The notes beneath the pieces are model-generated. The model was given only the letters and a program-made list of their open reading frames with translations. It searched no databases and was not told the DNA's origin. From positions 1-30,430 of IMG/VR virus record IMGVR_UViG_3300030406_003158: 30,430 nucleotides of DNA; one strand, given 5' to 3'. Position numbers and translations under genes: made by a program. Below are positions 1-5,057 of this stretch, piece after piece (positions within the stretch are counted from its first letter, which is position 1; each line of letters starts with the position of its first letter). Origin of the DNA: a virus.

Positions 1-534
1 GGTTGTAAGATTACAACTGATATACATGAACCGTGGCAAGCAGACAAGTTAGCTGATGTTGTAGATATTATACAAATACCAGCTTATTTATGTAGACAAA
101 CTGATTTATTAGTCGCAGCAGGCAATACATGGAAGACTGTTAATATTAAAAAAGGACAGTTTATAGATGGTAGTAATATGATACATGCTATTAACAAAGT
201 TAAAAGTACAGATAATAATCAGGTTATGTTAACTGAAAGAGGTAGTATGTTTGGCATGGGTGATCTTGTTGTAGATCCTAGACAAATAGTTGATATGAAA
301 GAATTAGGTGTACCAGTTATAATGGACTGTACTCACTCAACACAAAGACCTAATTCAGGTAATACGACAGCTGGTCAACCTAAATATACCTTACCTATAG
401 CTAAAGTTGCTAAAGCATTAGATGTTGATGGTTACTTTTTTGAAGTACATCCAAATCCTAGTGCTGCTTGGAGTGATGGATCAAACATGGTACAGTTAGA
501 TAAGTTTGAAGATATATTAAAACAATTAGTATGA
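1..534 (+). CDS. kdsA: 3-deoxy-D-manno-octulosonate 8-phosphate synthase (KdsA), 5' truncated by window edge
   Basis: KdsA condenses phosphoenolpyruvate with D-arabinose 5-phosphate to make KDO-8-phosphate, the first committed step to the LPS inner-core sugar Kdo. The frame is open from base 1, giving 177 residues against about 270-280 for the family, so roughly the N-terminal third lies outside the window. Family signatures are visible in order: TDIHEPWQA, QIPAYLCRQTDLLVAA, VNIKKGQF, MLTERGSMFGMGDLVVD, VIMDCTHSTQRP and FFEVHPNPSAAWSDG. These cover the TIM-barrel strands with the substrate- and metal-binding Glu and Asp residues. An ATG at 178 lies inside the barrel and is not the real start. 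The stop overlaps the next gene's ATG (ATGA, 531-534), so the two are probably translationally coupled. A phage copy of a host LPS-precursor gene is unusual and suggests remodelling of host surface sugar. Confidence 0.93.
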   Translation, partial: GCKITTDIHEPWQADKLADVVDIIQIPAYLCRQTDLLVAAGNTWKTVNIKKGQFIDGSNMIHAINKVKSTDNNQVMLTERGSMFGMGDLVVDPRQIVDMKELGVPVIMDCTHSTQRPNSGNTTAGQPKYTLPIAKVAKALDVDGYFFEVHPNPSAAWSDGSNMVQLDKFEDILKQLV

Positions 535-1172
535 AAATATTTATAGGACACGATAGTAAATATCCACAAGCTACAGAAGTTTGTAAAAAATCTATAATAG
601 ATAATGGCTTTACAGGTGATATAGAAATACTAGATAAAGCAAAATTAAAAGCTAAAGGTATATATGGTAGAGAAGATATAAAAGGAGAGTCAACAGAGTT
701 TTCTTTTACTAGATTTTATGTACCATTATTAATGGATTACAAAGGTGTAGCTTTGTTTTGTGATAATGATTTTTTATGGAAGTGTAATCCAGAAGAAACA
801 TTAGAATATTTAGAGGATAATGATGTAGCTGTAGTTAAACATCCAATGTATTCAGCTAAAGGTAAAAAAATGGACGGTGTTAAAAATAAAACATATCCAA
901 GAAAAAACTGGAGTTCACTTATGTTATTTAATTGTGACAACTTAACCTTTGTATCAAAAGAATATTTAGATACCGCACCACCTTCATTACTTCATGAATT
1001 ACGTTGGGCTTACGATATAGGTGAAATACCTATGGAGTATAATTGTTTAGTTGGTTATTATAACTGTGATAATGCAAAAGCTTTACATTATACTAATGGT
1101 GGACCATGGTTTGATAAATATAAAAACGCAGAAAAATCATTAGACTGGTGGAAAGTATACGAGAGTTTGTAA
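531..1172 (+). CDS. GT8-like glycosyltransferase
   Basis: This is a 213-residue cytoplasmic protein with a GT-A-type glycosyltransferase look. It starts MKIFIGHDSKYPQA, a nucleotide-binding first strand. It carries a DXD-type metal/sugar-nucleotide motif in CDND (residues 77-80), the conserved acceptor-side segment WSSLMLFNC, and a C-terminal HYTNGGPWFDKY that matches the 'H-x-x-GGPW' ending of GT8-like and related phage and bacterial enzymes. There is no signal peptide or membrane segment. The start overlaps the kdsA stop by four bases and the end overlaps the GT29 gene by 25 bases, so the three form one unit. The donor and acceptor cannot be told from sequence. Its neighbours suggest it acts on an envelope polysaccharide or lipooligosaccharide. 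Confidence 0.75.
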   Translation: MKIFIGHDSKYPQATEVCKKSIIDNGFTGDIEILDKAKLKAKGIYGREDIKGESTEFSFTRFYVPLLMDYKGVALFCDNDFLWKCNPEETLEYLEDNDVAVVKHPMYSAKGKKMDGVKNKTYPRKNWSSLMLFNCDNLTFVSKEYLDTAPPSLLHELRWAYDIGEIPMEYNCLVGYYNCDNAKALHYTNGGPWFDKYKNAEKSLDWWKVYESL

Positions 1173-1930
1173 AAGGTAAATCAGTACTGTTTGTCGGTAA
1201 TTCAGTTGAGGTTATGGAACATAATCTTGCTAAATTTATAGATGGCTTTGATATTGTAGTTAGGTTTGGTAGAGCTATATCTCTTAATAAAAAACAACAA
1301 AAACGTTTAGGTAGTAAATGTGATATATGGATAACAGGACAATTTAGAGCTCCTGAATATTATAAGAACAAAGAAGAATTTACAACAGGTAAATTTAAAA
1401 ATACTAAGATATTAGTTAATAGATGTAGAGGTAATTTTGTATTGAAAGACTGGAAGTTGGAAGAACATTTACCAGATATGCCATATGAGTTTATGTATTC
1501 AGATCAAGAAATTATAGATCTTATGAAGAATAGGTTTAATAAAGATATGATCGATACTAGTGAGTATAGACCTAGTGCTGGTTTTATAAGCTTAATATGG
1601 TTTATAGAACAAGTAAAGACGTATGATAGTATACATCTTATAGGTTTTGACTTTTTTGCAAAACAAGCAAACATAACACCTATTGATAAAAAAGGTTTTA
1701 AAAGTAATTGTAAACCTCACAGTTGGCATTTACCAGTGTATGTATTAAACAGACCTGCTCATGATAGTGCTATGGAACAAAAGTATGTAAAAAAACTAGT
1801 TAAGAAAAAACTAGTTAATTGGTACGTGTTAAGTGATTTAAAAAAGAAGGAGATAAAATATACAGGTTGGATGAAAGGTGAAAAGATTATATCATCAGTA
1901 CCAAGAAAAACTAAGGTATCAAAAATTTAG
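1148..1930 (+). CDS. GT29-family (sialyltransferase-type) glycosyltransferase
   Basis: This 260-residue protein carries the three sialyltransferase-family motifs in order. The L motif (residues about 13-62) has VLFVGNS, DIVVRFG, and a later G-S-K-C-DIWITG. The S motif (about 141-169) has RPSAGFISLIWF and IHLIGFDFF. A VS-type motif follows, with H205 and E210 in the H-x4-E spacing. GT29 enzymes move a sugar from a CMP-activated nonulosonate or related donor. It starts at GTG 1148 inside the preceding gene; the next in-frame ATG (1214) would cut into the L motif, so GTG is preferred. There is no transmembrane anchor, unlike Golgi relatives. With kdsA two genes upstream, CMP-Kdo is a plausible donor, but that is inference. 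The 3' end overlaps a convergent small gene by 20 bases. Confidence 0.82.
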   Translation: MESIREFVKGKSVLFVGNSVEVMEHNLAKFIDGFDIVVRFGRAISLNKKQQKRLGSKCDIWITGQFRAPEYYKNKEEFTTGKFKNTKILVNRCRGNFVLKDWKLEEHLPDMPYEFMYSDQEIIDLMKNRFNKDMIDTSEYRPSAGFISLIWFIEQVKTYDSIHLIGFDFFAKQANITPIDKKGFKSNCKPHSWHLPVYVLNRPAHDSAMEQKYVKKLVKKKLVNWYVLSDLKKKEIKYTGWMKGEKIISSVPRKTKVSKI

Positions 1931-2033
1931 CAATAACTTCAGCTATAACTTCAATAACTAATAACATTATAATAGGTAGTATATATTCCCACCAATCGTA
2001 TTTACCGTTATTATTTAAGTCAAAGAACTTCAC
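1911..2033 (-). CDS. 40-aa membrane micropeptide with EF-hand-like loop
   Basis: This 40-residue frame starts at GTG 2033, overlapping the TGA of the upstream gene in a GTGA junction, and stops at 1911 inside the end of the convergent GT29 gene. The N-terminus contains D5-L-N7-N-N9-G-K11-Y-D13-W-W-E16. Its acidic or amide residues fall at EF-hand loop positions 1, 3, 5, 9 and 12, with Gly at position 6. A hydrophobic segment follows (about residues 18-39, ILPIIMLLVIEVIAEVIA), long enough to span a membrane. No family is recognised. It is the last gene of the small-gene array and may act with the holin-like gene next to it. Support is the perfect overlap junction and the organised composition; its size keeps confidence moderate. 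Confidence 0.5.
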   Translation of the reverse strand: MKFFDLNNNGKYDWWEYILPIIMLLVIEVIAEVIAKFLIP

Positions 2034-2248
2034 TTAGACTTTTTTTCAAAAGCAGATATTCCAAAGCAACCTAATGTAACCCATACAAATGAGTTATATA
2101 TTACTTCATTAATTGCTAATCCACCATCTACATATATAATACTTGTTACAAGATCTGCAATAGCAAATAAAGTCATTACTACAAATGATGCAAAACCTAT
2201 AATATTCTTTTCGTTAATATTATTTTTATCTTCAAATAATTTCCACAT
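2030..2248 (-). CDS. small two-helix membrane protein, holin candidate
   Basis: This 72-residue protein has two hydrophobic segments, roughly residues 17-38 (IIGFASFVVMTLFAIADLVTSI) and 45-64 (INEVIYNSFVWVTLGCFGI). They are separated by a short polar turn, and the protein ends in a charged EKKSK tail. Size, topology and location in an array with an M15 endolysin and spanin-like genes fit a class II-type holin, though no conserved holin motif is visible. Its first residues (MWKL) and the 16 bases around its start are shared with the 46-residue gene at 4593. It starts two bases after the lipoprotein stop and is followed by a GTGA overlap with the 40-aa membrane peptide. It could instead be an antiholin or a general membrane protein. 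Confidence 0.6.
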   Translation of the reverse strand: MWKLFEDKNNINEKNIIGFASFVVMTLFAIADLVTSIIYVDGGLAINEVIYNSFVWVTLGCFGISAFEKKSK

Positions 2249-2250
2249 AA

Positions 2251-2682
2251 TTAATTTTTTCTAGGATTAACTGGAGTTGGAGGAGGTGTTATCACCGATC
2301 CTGACGGTTTGATCGCAGGTGGCGTACTAATTGGCGTATTGTTAGAACTGTTATTATTATAGTTGCTATTACCATTATATGAAGGTTTAGGTGGGTTGTA
2401 CAAACGCGGGTGATAATAAGGTTGAGCCCATCTAGTGTAATAACCACTATAAGGTCTATACCAATCATATCCCACTACATTATATATTACATTTGGTTTA
2501 ATATCTTTAATAGGTATTTTTAATGTATCACCTTCTTCTGTTAAAGCTAATACATGTGTAACTTTTGGTCCTTTACTTTGATAGTAATACGGTGAACAAC
2601 TAGTAAGCATAGCTATTAGTATTATCAATAATAATATTGATACTGATATTACTCTACCTAAATCTCTTTCTTTATCTGTCAT
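2251..2682 (-). CDS. proline-rich lipoprotein, possible outer-membrane spanin
   Basis: From ATG 2682 the product is 143 residues. Its N-terminal hydrophobic stretch ends in a lipobox LTSC, with the lipidated Cys at residue 29. The mature part begins SPYYYQ, includes a compact segment (VTHVLALTEEGDTLKIPI) and an aromatic YDWYRPYSGYYTRW region. It ends in a low-complexity Asn/Ser- and Pro-rich tail (NNNSSNN, then TPPAIKP and ITPPPTP). A start four codons earlier (2694) is possible, but ATG 2682 forms the TAATG overlap used throughout this array and is preferred. Small proline-rich lipoproteins in lysis regions are often outer-membrane spanin subunits (Rz1-like). The likely inner-membrane partner is the TM plus coiled-coil protein at 5057-5341, though the two genes are not adjacent. 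It could also be an unrelated host-envelope lipoprotein. Confidence 0.65.
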   Translation of the reverse strand: MTDKERDLGRVISVSILLLIILIAMLTSCSPYYYQSKGPKVTHVLALTEEGDTLKIPIKDIKPNVIYNVVGYDWYRPYSGYYTRWAQPYYHPRLYNPPKPSYNGNSNYNNNSSNNTPISTPPAIKPSGSVITPPPTPVNPRKN

Positions 2683-2954
2683 TAGCATTTCCATCTACGT
2701 CTAGCAGCTCTACCTCTTTCGCCTGTCCAACCTTTTGATCTTGCACAAAATGATTTTCTACGCTTAGCAGCTTTACTACCAGGTTTAACTTTACCGGTTA
2801 CAGCGGTTTTTAATTTACTACCAGGATTTTTACGTCTATAAGCCGCAACACCCTTTTTAGTCATACCAGCACCTTCTTTAGTTGTTCTAAAGTTTCTGTT
2901 CTTACCTTTAGTAGTTTTACGAACGTCTGGTTTTCTTTTTCTTTTAGCAGGCAT
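2682..2954 (-). CDS. highly basic 90-aa phage protein (DUF6321-like)
   Basis: This 90-residue protein is dominated by Lys and Arg, with the core MTKKGVAAYRRKNPGS, then LKTAVTGKVKPGSKAAKRR, KSFCARSKGW and a terminal RRRWKC. The pattern 'G-x-x-A-Y-R-R..PGSKLKTAVT..RRKSFCAR' resembles a small protein family common in marine phages; I associate it with DUF6321 from memory. No enzyme motif is present. Both ends use TAATG junctions (2954 and 2682), tying it tightly to its neighbours. The charge suggests nucleic-acid binding, perhaps a virion-associated DNA-compacting protein, but this is inference. Confidence 0.8.
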   Translation of the reverse strand: MPAKRKRKPDVRKTTKGKNRNFRTTKEGAGMTKKGVAAYRRKNPGSKLKTAVTGKVKPGSKAAKRRKSFCARSKGWTGERGRAARRRWKC

Positions 2955-3070
2955 TAGTACTTCTTTTTCTTTTTAAGTGCTTTAAAATCAGCACCAGTAA
3001 TTTTATTAAATGGAGGAGCCATTTTAGCTATCTTCATTTGTTTAGCCGATAATTTTTTATGCTTAGCCAT
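2954..3070 (-). CDS. 38-aa basic microprotein (KITGADFKAL type)
   Basis: This frame has 38 codons plus stop. It reads MAKHKKLSAKQMKIAKMAPP, then FNKITGADFKALKKKKKY. The A-x-x-APP..KIT-x-x-DFKAL core matches very small proteins I recall in many marine phages, where they lie among late genes and have no assigned function. It ends in a run of five lysines before the last Tyr. Its stop TAA shares its last A with the ATG of the next gene (TAATG at 2954), and its own ATG shares a base with the preceding stop (3070). Function unknown. Confidence 0.72.
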   Translation of the reverse strand: MAKHKKLSAKQMKIAKMAPPFNKITGADFKALKKKKKY

Positions 3071-3186
3071 TATTTTCTTTTTTTACGTTTAACTTTTCTT
3101 TTTTTCTTACGGTTAGGATTACCCTTACCGCCGTCTTTTTTACTTGCCCAAACTGCTTTACGTTGAGCTGCACTTGCGTATCCCAT
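3070..3186 (-). CDS. 38-aa basic microprotein (AAQRKAVWASK type)
   Basis: This 38-residue frame starts MGYASAAQRKAVWASKKDGG and ends in a cluster of Lys and Arg (KKKRKVKRKKRK). The 'S-A-A-Q-R-K-A-V-W-A-S' opening followed by a basic tail is typical of short phage proteins of unknown role. The tail also resembles a nucleic-acid-binding or localisation tail. It is linked at both ends by TAATG overlaps (3186, 3070). Confidence 0.72.
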   Translation of the reverse strand: MGYASAAQRKAVWASKKDGGKGNPNRKKKRKVKRKKRK

Positions 3187-3359
3187 TATTTTTTCATTTT
3201 AAATTGCTTGTTATAAGGTACTAAATTATTTAAAGCTTGTCTTCTGCCTTCACAACCACAAGGTATATTTAATCCTTGTGATACTTTGTCAACAACAGTT
3301 TTAATACCAGTTGCTTTAGTAAATTTATGTACTGTATCTCCTAAACCTCTTGATTTCAT
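3186..3359 (-). CDS. 57-aa protein with CGC motif
   Basis: This 57-residue frame has an amphipathic first half (GLGDTVHKFTKATGIKTVVDKV) and a second half with C34-G-C36-E-x-R-R followed by ALNNLVPYN and a basic end. The 'GLGDT..K.TKATGIK..V..V....CGC..R...LN...PY' layout recurs in phages of marine bacteria and flavobacteria as far as I recall. The C-G-C pair might bind a metal, but only two Cys are present, so dimerisation would be needed. The start overlaps the upstream stop (ATGA at 3359-3356) and the stop overlaps the next ATG (TAATG at 3186). Function unknown. Confidence 0.75.
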   Translation of the reverse strand: MKSRGLGDTVHKFTKATGIKTVVDKVSQGLNIPCGCEGRRQALNNLVPYNKQFKMKK

Positions 3360-3463
3360 TTTCTTTTTTTAATTTTTCTACAACTACCTGGGCTATAAGG
3401 TTTTTTACCTTTTACAGGTGCATAACCTGGCCAGCATCTACCTTTTTTCTTTTTATTTTTCAC
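3356..3463 (-). CDS. 35-aa basic Cys-containing microprotein (RCWPGY type)
   Basis: This 35-residue frame starts at GTG 3463 within the last codons of the preceding gene (11-base overlap) and ends in an ATGA overlap with the next. It reads MKNKKKKGRCWPGYAPVKGK, then KPYSPGSCRKIKKRK. The C-W-P-G-Y..P..GK-x-PYS-x-GSC core is seen in many small marine phage proteins. It has two Cys (positions 10 and 28) framed by Lys/Arg blocks. No ATG alternative exists in the frame, so the GTG start rests on the overlap logic. Confidence 0.62.
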   Translation of the reverse strand: MKNKKKKGRCWPGYAPVKGKKPYSPGSCRKIKKRK

Positions 3464-3710
3464 CGCACTTCTTTTTTGGATTACCTACTTGTACCCAGTT
3501 TTCTTTTTGAAACCAGTCACGTAACGTAGCGCCTTTTCTTCTAGCCCCTTTAACATTTGACTTACTAGATCTTTTATACTTACCACCTTTAGCAGCTGTA
3601 CGTTTAGCTCTAACTACTTTAGCTCTTTCAGCTTTACTCATAGATCTAACCTTAGCTGCAGGTAAGCATACTTTTCTAGTTCCGCCTCCTTTTGTTTTTT
3701 TCTTAGGCAT
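3453..3710 (-). CDS. 85-aa basic protein with C-terminal LRDWFQKENW motif
   Basis: This 85-residue, Lys/Arg-rich protein begins MPKKKTKGGGTRKVCLPAAK. A helical SMSKAERAKVVRAKRTAA segment and a basic linker follow. The C-terminus is compact: LRDWFQKENWVQVGNPKKKCG. The two parts look like two small phage motifs joined together: a 'CLP..K...S..ER..VV..KR' unit, and a 'LRDWF..ENWV.......CG' unit that also occurs alone or fused in phage proteins of unknown function. It is joined to its upstream neighbour by TAATG (3710). Possible nucleic-acid or ribosome association is only an inference from charge. Confidence 0.75.
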   Translation of the reverse strand: MPKKKTKGGGTRKVCLPAAKVRSMSKAERAKVVRAKRTAAKGGKYKRSSKSNVKGARRKGATLRDWFQKENWVQVGNPKKKCGEK

Positions 3711-3847
3711 TACTTCTTTTTTATAGGTTTATGACCACAACCTTTTTTCTTAAAAGCTAAATGTAACTCATAGGTTTTAGCGTTTTTAACGCTGCCATCT
3801 TTGCAATACATTTTATGTGGCTTAAACTTTTTATCTTTATGTTTCAT
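3710..3847 (-). CDS. 45-aa basic microprotein with Cys/His residues
   Basis: This 45-residue frame reads MKHKDKKFKPHKMYCKDGSV, then KNAKTYELHLAFKKKGCGHK and PIKKK. The order 'KPHKMY...G....AKTYE-x-HL.....GC-x-HKP-x-KK' is a pattern I know from small phage proteins. Residues H11, C15, H29, C37 and H39 could form a Cys/His metal site, but this is untested. It starts one base after the upstream stop and ends in a TAATG overlap (3710). Confidence 0.7.
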   Translation of the reverse strand: MKHKDKKFKPHKMYCKDGSVKNAKTYELHLAFKKKGCGHKPIKKK

Positions 3848-3848
3848 A

Positions 3849-3992
3849 TTATTTTTTCTTTTTGCCGCCACCAAATTTAGCAGGTCCACCAGCTTTAGTA
3901 CATCTTACGCCCCAACCAGAAGCATAAGCGCTAGGCCATACCTTAAATTTTCTTTTTGCAGCAGCTTTACAAGCCGAACTTATTTTTCCCAT
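3849..3992 (-). CDS. 47-aa basic microprotein (VWPSAYASGW type)
   Basis: This 47-residue frame reads MGKISSACKAAAKRKFKVWP, then SAYASGWGVRCTKAGGPAKF, ending in a Gly/Lys tail (GGGKKKK). The 'KRKFKV-W/Y-PSAYA-x-GW' core is widespread in small marine phage proteins of unknown role. It has two Cys (8 and 31). It overlaps the upstream endolysin stop by a TAATG junction (3992). It is too short for an enzyme; a structural or nucleic-acid-associated role is a guess. Confidence 0.72.
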   Translation of the reverse strand: MGKISSACKAAAKRKFKVWPSAYASGWGVRCTKAGGPAKFGGGKKKK

Positions 3993-4453
3993 TATATTAC
4001 CATGTATTTAGTTTTACCGCCTTCGCGATAAGCTTTTAAACATCTATTTCTATTTTCGTCTGGATGCACATAACTAACATGTACCCAGTCAGGATTAAGA
4101 TCTGAACCAAATTCCCATATCATTTGATCAAAGTCTAAGTTTTCTTTAATAAACTTATACATATCAGCATTAGACATGTTGCCATATGAGTCATCAATAT
4201 CCATTGCTTGACCGTGACAATGTTGTGATTTGGCCGATCCACCGATAGCTTTATTAAGTTCTGGTCCACGATAAAACGAATTTATCTTTATAGGACCACC
4301 CACGTGCATTCTAAGAGGTTCAAATACCTTTTCTGATATAAGCCTCATATTTGCAAGATGAACATCAGAGGGATCATTTTTTAATCCAAGCCTCAAAGCA
4401 GTTATGCTATACACACCTTCTTTGTAACTCACGTGTTTACTTAATTTTTCCAT
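3992..4453 (-). CDS. M15-family peptidase, probable endolysin
   Basis: This 153-residue zinc peptidase is of the D-Ala-D-Ala carboxypeptidase / L-Ala-D-Glu endopeptidase type (M15). The SxHxxGxAxD motif is complete (S76, H78, G81, A83, D85). The third zinc ligand region is WVHVSY (H125), and the catalytic Glu is probably E114 in MIWEFG. An upstream NSFYRGPELNKAIGG segment is the usual substrate-side element. There is no signal peptide, so export would depend on a holin, in line with the membrane proteins nearby. The predicted role is cutting peptidoglycan cross-links or stems at lysis. The length is normal for a single-domain phage M15 enzyme with no separate cell-wall-binding domain. It has TAATG junctions at both ends. 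Confidence 0.92.
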   Translation of the reverse strand: MEKLSKHVSYKEGVYSITALRLGLKNDPSDVHLANMRLISEKVFEPLRMHVGGPIKINSFYRGPELNKAIGGSAKSQHCHGQAMDIDDSYGNMSNADMYKFIKENLDFDQMIWEFGSDLNPDWVHVSYVHPDENRNRCLKAYREGGKTKYMVI

Positions 4454-4593
4454 TATTTTTTAATTACTTCTTTGATCTCTTTAGCTTTAGCTTTAATTTC
4501 TTCAGCTTTAGCTATTATAATATCATCAACAGTAGTTTTACTCCATAGGTATGTCCATACATCTATGAAGTACTGTTTAGTTAATTTCCACAT
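4453..4593 (-). CDS. 46-aa amphipathic helical protein
   Basis: This 46-residue frame starts MWKLTKQYFIDVWTYLW, an aromatic amphipathic N-terminus that could lie on a membrane. The rest is a Lys/Glu/Ala/Ile helix (IIIAKAEEIKAKAKEIKE) with a heptad-like pattern. Its start context (16 bases around the ATG, including MWKL) is identical to that of the holin-like gene at 2248. It lies directly upstream of the endolysin, with a TAATG overlap at 4453. It may be a membrane-active lysis accessory, but no family is recognised. Confidence 0.6.
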   Translation of the reverse strand: MWKLTKQYFIDVWTYLWSKTTVDDIIIAKAEEIKAKAKEIKEVIKK

Positions 4594-4596
4594 AAT

Positions 4597-4635
4597 TTAT
4601 TTTTTACATATACATATTGGGCAAAATGGGCACAT
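4597..4635 (-). CDS. putative 12-residue Cys-rich peptide
   Basis: This is a minimal frame, MCPFCPICICKK, filling the gap between the thioredoxin-like gene (stop 4647) and the 46-aa gene (start 4593). It has four Cys in 12 residues (C2, C5, C8, C10), closing with two Lys as many neighbours do. The A/T-rich leader before its ATG looks like those of neighbouring genes, and its stop lies three bases before the next ATG. The arrangement fits a translated micro-gene, but a frame this short could arise by chance. A single-metal Cys4 site or a membrane-inserted peptide is conceivable. Confidence 0.35.
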   Translation of the reverse strand: MCPFCPICICKK

Positions 4636-4646
4636 AATATATTAAT

Positions 4647-5057
4647 TTAAAATTTAGAAGCCTGATTGACTTCATTTATACTTTCTTGAATTTCTTTTAA
4701 ATCTGCAGGTAATTCAAGGTCTAATCCTGCTTTAAATGTTGTTTCTTTTATACCACCTTTAAATATAATAATTGTAGGTGCCATACGAACTCTATATTTC
4801 TTTTTAGCTTCAGGAGCTTTAGCTATATCAACTCTATAGTATACAGCATCTTTTAATTGTTCCCACTCAGCAAAGCAATTAGCTTCATTAAACTTAGCCC
4901 AAAACTCTACCACTACAGGTAGTGATTCATCATCACCAAAGGCTTTATGTTCTTTTATTTTATCTTCAAAGTTACTATCATCTATCCAATATTCTTCTGG
5001 TACGTCTGATTGACTAAAAGATATAAAGGGGAATAGAATTAGAATTAAGTATTTCAT
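4647..5057 (-). CDS. secreted thioredoxin-fold protein lacking the CXXC
   Basis: This 136-residue protein has a signal peptide (MKYLILILFPFISFSQ) of flavobacterial style, so it is probably periplasmic. The mature part has a thioredoxin layout. The VVVEFWAKF strand (48-56) is followed by N57-E-A-N60-C61 where the active CXXC would be. A cis-Pro loop RMAPT (P94), a beta strand TIIIFKGG and a C-terminal helix complete it. Both active-site Cys positions appear to be Asn, with one Cys just after; with a one-residue shift a single resolving-type Cys remains. It therefore cannot run a normal dithiol cycle. It may act as a binding or chaperone domain, or form a mixed disulfide through C61. It overlaps the spanin-like gene by TAATG (5057). 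Confidence 0.72.
   Translation of the reverse strand: MKYLILILFPFISFSQSDVPEEYWIDDSNFEDKIKEHKAFGDDESLPVVVEFWAKFNEANCFAEWEQLKDAVYYRVDIAKAPEAKKKYRVRMAPTIIIFKGGIKETTFKAGLDLELPADLKEIQESINEVNQASKF

Noticed and set aside
737-940. 67-aa frame on the - strand inside the GT8-like gene
   Set aside because: It lies fully antisense to a gene with clear family motifs and has no recognisable content.
1915-1960. Direct repeat of ATAACTTCA near the convergent gene ends as a regulatory repeat
   Set aside because: It is explained by the repetitive VIEVIAEVIA segment of the 40-aa membrane peptide.
2683-2694. ATG 2694 as start of the lipoprotein
   Set aside because: It adds four residues and loses the TAATG junction used by its neighbours; 2682 is preferred.
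3801-4548. + strand frames of 65-76 aa (3801-4031 and 4351-4548)
   Set aside because: They are antisense to the small-gene array and the M15 endolysin; Ser/Phe-rich shadows of A/T-rich coding DNA.
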